The notes beneath the pieces were generated by a model that worked only from the letters and a program-made list of their open reading frames with translations, was not told the DNA's origin and did not search any database. A program made the translations under genes and the position numbers. This document shows positions 20,778-30,232 of a DNA stretch of 31,068 bases, piece by piece (the first letter of the stretch is position 1; each line of letters opens with the position of its first letter). This DNA is from Neolentinus lepideus HHB14362 ss-1 (Eukaryota > Basidiomycota > Agaricomycetes > Gloeophyllales > Gloeophyllaceae): assembly GCA_001632425.1 (NCBI GenBank), contig KV425625.1:108405-139472 (forward strand), given 5' to 3'.

Positions 20778-21827
20778 TGTCCGTGCAACGAATACTGAGA
20801 CGAAGGGAGATGAACGTCTGTATTGGTGTATTGGTACGTAAGAAGCGGACTATTTATCTGTGTCATAGAATCTGTAGTATTATTTTGAATTTCGCTGGTG
20901 GGTCTTTTGTCTGTTTAAACCGATAATCTCCTGTAGGGTGAATATTGGACATGATTGTGCACTACTAGCTTCTCACGAGCGCGTGTGTATCACTAGTTTC
21001 GATATCCAATATTAATGTGCTGCAGCTATCCACAAGTTCTTGGAAGCTATTTTTTCATTGCTAGGACTCGACGTATTTGCAACTGAGACTTGTATTCAAG
21101 TACACCTCTCTGTGGTTAGGGTTCATCTGTTTTTGGTATAATATGCACCAAATTGGGAAAATAGTTATAGGACATGCTGAGATTCTCCTGAGGGTGCACT
21201 CAATTCCAGCGACTGGCTGTGAGATGTAGCAAGATTGCAATACTGTCTTTTCTGTCCTTGCAATATCCGTTCAAGTTGTACTCGGCACAGACGCAAAGTG
21301 GATACGTCCTCGAGCCTCCAGGCCAATGTTCAAACGTTTAAGTTCAAGGTGCACTTCTCGCAATCCAAGTTGTACCACAAACTCCTACTACACGACTTTC
21401 AGACACATCTTGTTCCCCCGGGCTCCTTACGAGAAATCACGTAAGATCAATTACGCCGAAAGTTTGGGGCCACCATCTGATCAAAATCATCCAAGTAGAG
21501 TTATAACCGCAGCCGCATCGACACTTCACTTGGGCACTTACCTCTGTTCCGAAAGGCTACACCGTTACCATCCTCCAGTCCCAGCGTCCGAGTTCTACCC
21601 GCATTTGTCGTGTCGCGGAAGGAAATACACTGCCGGATTCTGGCCGAGAGAACATGGAGCTCGTTATCAAACACGTGTAGGGCAAATACAATGCGCCCTC
21701 GCGCGCGCAAATGGACTGCTCGCCGGCTGGTCTGTTTATTCCTGGGTTTCATCCTCAGTTATAAGCCTCGCCTTCCTTGCGTGTGCCTGCGACTTCCCAT
21801 GCATGCGCGGCGAAGTTGTTGACCAAG
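20778..21827. other. intergenic region upstream of the GH5 gene
   Basis: About 1 kb without a recognised gene. The left part is AT-rich 3' flank. The right part contains the glucanase promoter; no clear TATA box was found. A plus-strand frame running from about 21326 into 22063 is open but overlaps the glucanase in another frame and has no family features, so it was not called. Confidence 0.5.
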
Positions 21828-23631
21828 ATGTCGTTCCTGCGACTCCCCGCAACGCTAACTCTGCTATTCCTGCTCGCGAGTACTCTGGCGTCGGTGGGGG
21901 CGCAACAGTGTCGGCTTGTGCGCCCCTCGCAGGACCTGGCGCCGTCGCCGGACAACCCGTTTCCCTCCTCCGTCCCGGGCTCGGGGAACGTGACGAGCGG
22001 ATCAGGCTCAGGCTCGGGGTCGGGGAACGGGACGAATACTACCACAACGCTGCAACCGTTTGAGTATGGGCAGGCACCAGTGCGGGGAGTAAACATGTAA
22101 GCATGGGTATTTGCATCCGGGTACGACAGAGTTAAGATGCGGTATGCGGATACAGCGGTGGGTGGCTGGTGCTAGAGGTGTGTACTAAGGACGCAGTCGA
22201 AATGCTCGATACTGATGTTGCGATCGAAGCCTTGGATCACCCCAAGCTTCTTCAATGCTACAAATAACACCAATGTCGTGGACGAGTACACCCTTGGGCA
22301 GCTGGTAGACCGAGACGTAGCCTTGCAGATGCTGCAAAATCACTGGGAGACCTGGATAACCGAGCAAGATTTCGTAGATATCGCAGCTGCCGGGCTAAAC
22401 CATGTTCGGTGAGCATCCGTCCATCCATCCTCTGCGACTACTCTGGAACGCCTCTCGCAGGATACCCGTCGGATATTGGTCAGTGCCCATAACCTCCGCC
22501 GACACGAACTACACTACCTCTGTGGACCCGTACATCCCAGGGGCGTGGCCCTACCTTCTCAAAGCGCTCAACTGGGCCAAGGCGAACGGCATCCACGTCA
22601 TCCTCGACCTGCACGGCGCCCCAGGGTCGCAGAACGGGTTCGACAATTCGGGCCAGCGCACGTCTAACCCCGTGTGGGGCGTCAATCCGGCGAATGTGAG
22701 CCGCACGTTGGATATTATAACGTTTATGGCGAAGGAGGTGGGCGGCCTGGTGGATGTGATTGAGCTGCTGAATGAGCCTGCGGGGTTTGATGGGAGTAAC
22801 TGGGCGTCTGTGATAAGCGGGTATTGGCAGGATGGGTATCAGGCGGTGAGGGCTACCGCGGGCAACAGCATAAAGATTATGATCGAGGATGCTTTCTTGG
22901 GTATAACAGTGAGTGGCCAGCCTGGTTGGGGATGAACTGTGTTGATGCTCCTTAGTCATGGGAGAACTTCTTGACGGCCCCAAACGCTCAAGGGGTCATC
23001 ATGGATACAGTAAGTTGTTCCACTCGCAAATATGCTTGCATCATATATTGACATTCCCGGCAGCACCAATATCAGGTATTCAATAACGACCAATTGGGAT
23101 ACTCGGAAGATGAGCACATCAACGTACGTGCCCCTGTCTACCTGGTCTCACATCTACTCAAATTGCTTGTTCGGCGACAGTTCACATGCACACTAAAGGA
23201 CGGCTACTCTTCCTATGTGGATAACAACATCTGGATGGTGATGGGCGAATGGACGACCGCAATGACGGACTGCGCGACCTGGCTCAACGGGCGGAACGTC
23301 GGCGCGCGGTGGGACGGCTCGATCAACACCGGCCAGGCTTTCGGCTCGTGCGAGGGGTACACGGGCAACTCGTCGACGTGGTCGAGCAGCTATAAGACGT
23401 TCATGAGGATGTTCTGGGAGGCGCAGGTGGACGTGTCAGAGGCTGCCTCGGGGTGGATGTATTGGTGCTGGAAGGTGGGTGTATACCCATTTCACTGCTC
23501 TTTGTTCTGGCTAACTTGAATTGATTGTGTAGACGGAAAGCGCGGACGACTGGAGTTATCAGAAGGGTCTGGAGGGTGGGTGGATACCGCAGGACCCTTC
23601 AGATCGAATGTATCCGTCGATATGCGATTGA
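21828..23631 (+). CDS. secreted GH5 exo-beta-1,3-glucanase (GH5_9-like)
   Basis: Exons 21828-22096, 22156-22177, 22230-22408, 22461-22908, 22956-23009, 23064-23123, 23181-23474 and 23533-23631 give 474 aa. An N-terminal signal peptide (hydrophobic core TLTLLFLLASTLASVGA) is followed by a Ser/Gly/Asn/Thr linker. The catalytic part starts with RGVNIGGWLVLEPW, characteristic of fungal exo-beta-1,3-glucanases related to yeast Exg1, and has LNHVRIPVGYW, DLHGAPGSQNG, the acid/base glutamate in LLNEPAG (Glu262) and the nucleophile in VMGEWT (Glu367). Late Cys residues (DCATW, CEGYTG, YWCWK, SICD) may form disulfides. The enzyme hydrolyses beta-1,3-glucan outside the cell, for wall remodelling or reserve use. 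All catalytic residues are present and no GPI signal is seen at the C-terminus. Confidence 0.93.
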
Positions 23632-24524
23632 CACAGCATGGCAGCATGACAGAATGACACTTCAACGTTCAACACCTACGGCAACGTAGCACAGGATTTC
23701 TTAAGTTATTACGAATATAGACTATTGCATTAACAGACTAGATTGCCGCTGCGAAATACACCAGCACAGGGCCGTTTGTATGTCGCATCTGAGCCTATGG
23801 AACCTTCCAAGTAACGGCCTCCGGTCGGTGTTCCGGAGTCTTCGCGGAGTTCATAGGAAGATCGTCATTCTCAGCAATCGCACACCAAGCACTCAAATGA
23901 AAGTATTGTGCTTCAAGGCGAGTACCTACGCATGATAGCACAACAAGATCTCACTCACTCAGAAAACCTTTTCAGACGAGGAACAAGGTTATAGTACGCC
24001 AGGGTAGCTAGGCTAGGGTGCATTTCCCAATCGAGCTCGACGCTCGCTGTGCTTGACTGACACGAGAAATTGTGGACCCACAAGGCAAATTGTATTGCTA
24101 CACGACCATTTACAGGCATTGTGATACCGCATTGACCTGAATGTACGTGCTATGCATACACGTGCGGTTCTGACCACCTAGCGACCTGAGAGATATAAAT
24201 GTGTTCAACTTAATCCTGGGGGCGTCACACGGCTCAACCACCCTATCTCATTCCTCTGGCCTGTGAGTGGGTTATTCACTTATGCCGTGCTGATGGACTC
24301 GGTTGCGACAGGATTGAAGTCGACTCTCAGAAACGAGCGTTCTGGGGACCGACTTTATATTCCTGCGCAGAGCTGTCACAGTGGACTACATATGGCTCTC
24401 TCATGGTTCAATGTTCATTCTTGCACCATGCAAGGGTTATATGTATAGGACGGTCAGCTTTTATGTTGTTGCCTCGTATTCTCTCTGGCAAGAACTGATT
24501 GGATACTCAATAGACGTCACATCT
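23632..24524. other. intergenic region, no gene recognised
   Basis: About 890 bases between the glucanase stop and the dsRNA-binding protein start. A TATA-like GATATAAATG lies near 24191-24200, but no frame after it has family features. The open frame near 24263-24448 lacks an ATG at its start and shows no domain. Confidence 0.5.
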
Positions 24525-25991
24525 ATGGCTTCACCCGGACGTACGTCTCGCTCGAACTAATAAATGTACTCACGCGATCTGAAATTGACTACAGAAGGAC
24601 GGCAGGAGCTAAATCGATATTTCCAACTCAACGGGATCGCAGATAGGCCTGTCTGGGACGATGCCCGGGAAGGCGGCCAAGATCACATCCCTACGTGGGT
24701 GACTACTGTGAAAAGTGAGTACGCTCCATATCAACTCAGAGGGGTCATTGAGGATTGCAAGTCGGAGGGACAATTTGTGGCAGAGGAACAGGCTCGAATA
24801 AAGCAGAAGCCAGAGATGCAGCGGCAAGAGAGACCCTGCATTACTACTCCACTTTGGCGGCTGCATCACATCCCCCACCGAGCAATCCACCAGACCAGCA
24901 ATCCTTCCGACGGCGGGCACAGGCAACAGCTGAAACTGGGACTCCGAATAACGCCAGTGCTTCGGGCGTCGAACCGTCTCCGTTCTTCGGTCAAGATACC
25001 ATGATGCAAAAATCTGTGGGAGAATCATTCATTTCCGTGGATAGCCAGCCTCCTTTGCTGCAGGATGGTCTATTCACTCCGCGCATCACACCGATGTCTA
25101 GCCCGACGGTACCCACTTCGTCTTTTAGATTGTCGCCACTCTACAGCGATAGTTCGACTCCGACTCGTCCAAGACCCGGACTACCATCTTCTTGTCGGAC
25201 ATCGAACGCAGAGGGGAGTGTTCCTGTATTCACATGTCACTTGAAGGTGTTCCTCGGTCGTAGGGATATGAGAGAGTTGGTGATCATAGAAGACTGGGAC
25301 GACGAGCAGATTTTGCAGTTGTTACGTTCGACCTATGATGAGATGCGGGGAACGTGGCGGAAGAGACTGTCCGCTAAACGGATAAGGTGAGGTGGTATAG
25401 CATGTCTATTCTGTGCGACCAAACTCACTGCTTTCTCCTTCGTCCGTGATAGCGAAGTGTGGCTGATCAAGGTGCGCAACATTACTGCATGGAAATATAC
25501 GCTACCGGATATCGATAACGGTCCTTCATAGCACATACAGGGATATGGGTGTGAGAAAAGCAACGACAGCTTCGAATCACCTGACGTATACGATATTCCG
25601 ACTTTCATGGACACCCCGTCTCTTCAGCAGGGCAAGTATGCACTGAAAAAATATCTAGCAAAGATATGCGAGGCTCGTGACACTGTACAGCTAGGAGTCA
25701 ACCGTGACCGCGATGCCGGCTACGAGTTAGGCCTGAAGTTCGTAGAAAGTTGGCAAGCTGTGCTAATCGTGGGAGCAGGACTTTTGGTTGTGGTGTTGTC
25801 CACTTTGATAGTCGTGGTATGTTATTGGATATATCGCAGGGACTTGTCGACTGCGTTCACGATTGCGGGTAAGTCCAGTTGTATCCGCTAGGGCGGCATC
25901 ATTGCTGATATTTTGGCTAATAGGATGCATCGGGGGGTTGTTTACCATACTTCTTGGATTGGTTCAGCTCCTCATCACTGTACGGAGCTGA
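24525..25991 (+). CDS. membrane-anchored double-stranded-RNA-binding-domain protein
   Basis: Exons 24525-24540, 24595-24714, 24762-25386, 25453-25471, 25532-25868 and 25924-25991 give 394 aa. Residues about 7-75 fit one dsRNA-binding motif: first helix with ELNRYFQ, first strand with RPVWDD, the GQDHIPTW loop (canonical GPxHxPxF), strands VTTVKI and GTICGRG, and second helix with SNKAEARDAAARETL (canonical SKKxAKxxAAxxAL). Residues about 76-200 are Pro/Ser-rich and probably disordered. About 205-260 is a charged block (VFLGRRDMRELVII, then DDEQILQLLRSTYDEM). Two hydrophobic segments close the protein: about 335-358 (AVLIVGAGLLVVVLSTLIVV) and about 374-392 (CIGGLFTILLGLVQLLITV), with basic YRR after the first. 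This predicts a tail-anchored or hairpin protein with its RNA-binding head in the cytosol. No RNase III, helicase or kinase domain is present. The role is unknown. Confidence 0.75.
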
Positions 25992-26752
25992 AGTACACGC
26001 ACACTATAGTCTCAATTTGCTGAGTCTTCCTTGACTGGGCTGTATCCTCTATCAGTGAAGTCAGTCCGATGATGCGTGGGTCATTTGCTGTGTCTGAATG
26101 GATCACATACTCAGAAAGATCAGAACTCGAAGCCTGGAGTAACTTGAATTCTCGCAGTCAACTGATATTGTGGTCTCCCATTGTTCTCGCACGGAACCAC
26201 GAGGGCTCGATCGCTAGGACCATTTGTGGACCTACGACGCCGATTTTATTTTTGATCAACAAGTCAGTTACAAAATTGGCCGAAACTCGGGGTTGCCTAT
26301 GTAAATCTAGACGAGAGAGCAGCAGACCCTGGTCGAATGGTCTGTGTAGGTACCGAGTTCCGAGTCGAGTCAACAATGAGATGACGTTTATAACTTGCTG
26401 GCTTGCTATAGGCCAGATTACAGTCGGAGAACATCGTGTGTCGGTGATCGGGAAGATTCGGAGAGTGCAGTAAGATGGCATGGACCTTGGTCGATAACCT
26501 GCTGCGTGGCTGTTGTGCCTGTCGTCAATTGCAAATGGTAGTGCTCGCATCAAAGCAGAGGGGTGTTTCATTCGCTCACATAGAACGGTGTGTGGCTGCT
26601 GTGGCGGACCCTCACCGTTTTCCCACAGGATCCGTTTGACCTCCGTGCTACCGGTAATGTGTACGTGATTTCTATTGCGTTACCGTCCGATATGGTGGGG
26701 CAGTATAAAATTAATCAAGACAGGGGATCCTCCAGTTCGGTGTCTTAGCTAT
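25992..26752. other. intergenic region and promoter of monooxygenase copy A
   Basis: No gene is recognised from 25992 to about 26460; the open frames on both strands there (26069-26473 plus, 26571-26158 minus) have no family features. From about 26461 to the ATG at 26753 the sequence is homologous to that upstream of copy B, so the promoter was duplicated with the gene. Confidence 0.6.
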
Positions 26753-27581
26753 ATGGCCTCTCAGTCACTTCCCATTTTCATTGTAAATATTACTTTACCC
26801 TGGTTGTTCCTACAAACACTCACTGTCATGCTCAGGTCGGAGCAGGACCGACAGGTCTTGTTCTTGCTCTCACTCTGCGTCAGAGTGGTGTTCCTGTTCG
26901 AATCATAGACAAGGTTTCTAAACCCCATGTCGGTTCGCGAGGAGCAGGCATCATGGTTCGCAATATTCTCCATAGTCTCGAGCGTTCAAGAATTAATACT
27001 ACCCGACAACGTAGCCGCGGACATTGGAAGTATACAACTACCTTGGAGTTCTTCCAGATGTCCTGAAAAGCGCAGTTCCTTTGCCTGTTAGCCGCATGTA
27101 CAAGCTTCCTGGCGGCACTGAAGTCATGAAGGAATTCTCAAGGTCTCCGAGGACTCATTCGACGCCTGGAATACCGTTCGTGAGCCTGAGCTATCCATTG
27201 AGTGAACTCTTCTCACCTGCCAGCATTCTACTAGTTCAATTCTTATATCCTAGGCCAAGATGTAGCACAGGCTATTCTCCGATCTCATCTAGAGAAATAT
27301 AACTGCCACGTCGAGTTCAACACGGAGCTTGGCGCATTCGAACAACATTCAGACTATGTCCAGATTCATCTAGTCCGACATGAAGGTGGCAACGAGACTC
27401 CGGAAACTTTTTCTGCTGCCTATTTAGTCGGAGCTGATGGAGCAAAAGGTATTCTCAGATATCGCAATTTGAGTACTCTATCTAACGGCGTTTCTGCAGG
27501 CGTTGTCAGGAAACTGCTTGGTCTGTCATTCGACGGTGAGACCAGACAAGGATACAGCATTGTTCTTGCCGATGTTAAGCT
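26461..27581 (+). repeat. left copy of a tandem duplication (monooxygenase gene and promoter)
   Basis: The segment from the GAGAGTGC near 26461 through the fifth exon of copy A has a counterpart at about 29826-31068. Long exact stretches are shared, such as the 3' half of intron 1 and most of intron 2. The start codons are 3480 bases apart in the same orientation. The upstream homology is interrupted: B has extra or divergent sequence between about 29958 and 30116. The window ends before the right edge of the duplication. Confidence 0.9.
26682..26710 (+). promoter_or_regulatory. palindrome plus TATA box, copy A promoter
   Basis: ACCGTCCGATATGGT (26682-26696) is a near-palindrome, followed seven bases later by TATAAAA (26704-26710), which lies about 45 bases before the ATG. 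The matching element in copy B is a perfect palindrome at the same distance from its TATA box. The CCG-N7-TGG layout resembles a decayed Zn2Cys6-factor site. Confidence 0.5.
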
Positions 27582-28965
27582 CCGTGGATTGCCGCGGGAC
27601 GTGAGTCTGCTACAACTTGCTGCTCTGGCCTGCCTGCCTGACATGCTATCGTCCAGGCATGGCATATGTGGGGTGATATGGCCACTCGAGGGTATGTCGG
27701 TGGAAGATATTATGATGACTGTTACTCATATTGGAGTCGGACACCAGTTTTTGGGCTATGCCACGGTTCACACATGACGATGATACGTTTTGGATTACGA
27801 TCTCAGGCAGAGATGTTGATCACGATAAACTCGCATCCGAACCAGAAACTCTGAAGACGTTTGTAAAAGAGTTTACTAACCGACCTGAGATAGAAATCGC
27901 GGAGTTCTTGACGCTAGGTTCTGTGAGGTCAGTCTTCCTGTACAAGTAGCATCTGGACAGTGCTCTGATTATGCGCTGAAGGTTCAATATTCGGATGGTA
28001 TCCGAGTTCAGTCGCGGGAGGGTTTTCATAGCAGGAGGTGAGCATAATCGGCACGATGTATTTCATGCGAGTGATGTGCCATCAGATGCAGCTCACGTTC
28101 ATAGCCCGGCGGGTGGACAGGTAAGTATTTTTCACATTATGATCAAATCTCGTGTAAGCTGATCGCTTCTAGGGCATGAACAGCAGTGTCATGGACGCGG
28201 TACGGGTCAAAATCTGACAGAGGATTCACAAACTGATTCATTCGCCACCTATAGTTTAATCTCGCATGGAAACTCAGCCTTGCATACAAGGGTTTGGCCT
28301 CGGCGAATCTGCTCCAGTCATACAACGATGAGCGCAAGCCAGTCATCCAGAATATGCTGAAATTCACCACAGAAATCTTCGACAAGACCCTCGCGGGTAA
28401 GAGCAAATGGGAGCGCGGGCGGGAGTTCTACCAACTCGACGTCAGCTATCGAGGGAGCCCAATTGTGGTTGACAAGCGACAAGTGGACGCCCTCACTGCA
28501 CCCCAGCCAAATATTTACACAGCAAGCTTACTTGGGACAGTCCAGGCTGGCGACAGAGCACCAGATGCACCCAGTCTTGTCATGTTGAAGGACTCGGACA
28601 CACTGTCGCCTATAACAAGCCTATTCAAGATTTTCAAGCCGACGAAGCACACCGTACTCATACTTTCGCCATTGGGTCCAGCTGCGGACTCTGTTCTTGA
28701 TGCGTTACAAAATTCTCAATATCCATCGAGTCTCATCCAGACGGTCACGATCTTGCCAGTAAGGGTCGCAGTGCGCGAGAAGGACGTCTTACCTAGAACG
28801 GATCTTGTGCTCAAGGACGCTGACGGGCATGTTTACGAAGGGTACTCAGTTGACCCGTGGAAGAATGAGTTGACGGTGGTCGTCGTTCGTCCGGATGGAA
28901 TTGTCGGAGGGATTGGGGCGGAGGTACAGACTGTGACGGACTACTTCGAGAGGATCCTCAGTTAA
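26753..28965 (+). CDS. FAD-dependent aromatic hydroxylase (phenol hydroxylase type), copy A
   Basis: Eleven exons: 26753-26782, 26836-26955, 27015-27179, 27235-27448, 27500-27600, 27657-27691, 27748-27927, 27982-28037, 28086-28120, 28173-28199 and 28255-28965, giving 557 aa in one frame. All three flavoprotein hydroxylase signatures are intact: the dinucleotide-binding GAGPTG (12-17), the DG motif VGADGAKG (170-177) and the GD motif FIAGDAAHVHSPAGGQG (297-313). The C-terminal part (from about residue 380, with LGTVQAGDRAPDAPS) fits the thioredoxin-like domain of phenol 2-monooxygenases. Such enzymes add one oxygen atom to an aromatic ring using NAD(P)H and FAD in the cytosol; in fungi they serve phenol breakdown or secondary metabolism. 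The substrate cannot be told. The second intron uses an unusual GTTCGC donor where copy B has GTACGC. No other biosynthetic gene is seen nearby. Confidence 0.92.
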
Positions 28966-29044
28966 ATCCTGAGGAGTCGATAGCGACTGCATACCCATTC
29001 GTTTGACGGAGACGTGTATTATTAAGTCGTGCCATAATCACCAC

Positions 29045-29536
29045 TCAGTGCGCTCGAGGCCCAGCTAAGTAGTTGCGCACTGCCCGGCCCAAACAGTCCC
29101 GGCTAATCCGAATTTCGACAAGTCCCTCCATCATGAAAGAATGTCTCTGATTCAATTTGACTAGACATAATCCTCCCAAATACTGTATAATTCGCCAAGG
29201 AGGATTTTTCTGAGGAAGATCGGTTCGCTGGTGTACGACACGGTAGCCCCATACTTTGCTGGGATCTGTTAGAGCGTGCTCCGGTGCACAGCACTTTGTG
29301 AGAATTTTGGCGGAGCTGGCGGTAACTCGGTCACCCTGTACTATCACATTAGGTTTGGTGATCTCGGTGGCGCTGTCGAGAGCGGTGAATGAGCGAGCTG
29401 CAAATCCAGTAGCACTTACTTACCCGTCCGTGACTAGCGTGGTGTCGGCATCTTCCATGACAGTAGTCTCCGCTAACGCAGCATGCTCTTCCGTGGTTCT
29501 GCCATCAGCCTGCTTGCGGATGTTGAGGACAAGTGT
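29045..29536 (-). CDS. possible two-exon 3' gene fragment, unknown family
   Basis: Two minus-strand stretches, 29536-29424 and 29372-29045, join in frame across a 51-nt intron with a GTAAGTAAG donor and a GACAG acceptor. The first reads IRKQADGRTTEEHAALAE and TTVMEDADTTLVTDG; the second starts ATEITKPNVIVQGDRVTASS and ends at a TGA (29047-29045). The joined frame is about 146 codons. A CTACAG acceptor precedes 29536, so more exons may lie upstream, but none was identified and that region is part of the monooxygenase duplication. I do not recognise the protein. It may be the surviving end of a gene cut by the duplication, or a chance reading. Confidence 0.25.
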
Positions 29537-30147
29537 CTGTAGATAGTATGATACGTAGACGCATATACCGTGTATATCAGTCATTTTCATGCTTAACACG
29601 ATGGACTGACAGCAACAGAAGTTGCGGAAACCTATTAAAATAGAAAAAAGATTACAAGTATGAGTGCAGACCTCTCCGAGACGGTGCTGCACCGTCACGG
29701 GTATTGTGTCTTGATTGGCTGGCGCGTTTGGTAGTGCACCACACGTGAGTCTCTTACCGTGGGAACTTTGTTGGTTCGTTTTCGCGTAAACAATTGTGTG
29801 CAGCGCAGCGGCCCTCTTAGTCTCGGAGAGTGCGGTAATTATATAAGATGGACCTCGGTCGATGACTTGCTTTGCTGCGCCCGTCGTCAATTGCAAACTG
29901 CAGTGTTTGCATCAAAGCAGAGATGTTTTTCATTCGCTCTTATGGAACGCTGTGTGGGTAGGCAGCACAAAAAGGACACTCCCTTGTCCACCGAGAACGA
30001 GTACTCGCACGAACGTAATCGTCTCTTTGCGTGTCATGAATACGCGGCCCGCTGGCGTCGGGCAGCAAATCTTCTCTGGTTATCCCCATTCGCAGTTTCA
30101 CACAGCTTGTGTCCTGCCCGTAGCACGTACGTGATTCCTATTGCGTT

Positions 30148-30177
30148 ACCGTCTGATACGGTGGACAAGTATAAATA
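30148..30177 (+). promoter_or_regulatory. perfect palindrome plus TATA box, copy B promoter
   Basis: ACCGTCTGATACGGT (30148-30162) has perfect 5-bp arms and contains CCG-N7-CGG, a layout used by fungal Zn2Cys6 regulators. TATAAATA (30170-30177) follows after seven bases and lies about 55 bases before the ATG. Spacing from palindrome to TATA is the same in copy A. Confidence 0.55.
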
Positions 30178-30232
30178 TGATCAAGACACGGGGTAAGATC
30201 GCCCAGTCCGGTGTCGTGTGTGTTTTAGCTAT

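Larger units (their letters stand above)
28966..30232. other. intergenic region between the monooxygenase copies
   Basis: About 1.27 kb. The left part holds a possible minus-strand gene end (29045-29536, separate entry). From about 29826 the sequence matches the region upstream of copy A, broken by a segment (about 29958-30116) with no counterpart there. No other gene or RNA is recognised. Confidence 0.55.

Noticed and set aside
21326..22063. 245-codon plus-strand open frame
   Set aside because: It overlaps the first exon of the glucanase in another frame, has no family features, and its right half is the Ser/Gly linker read out of frame.
26069..26571. Opposing open frames of 134 and 137 codons
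   Set aside because: No family features, no neighbouring exons and no promoter signal; they overlap each other.
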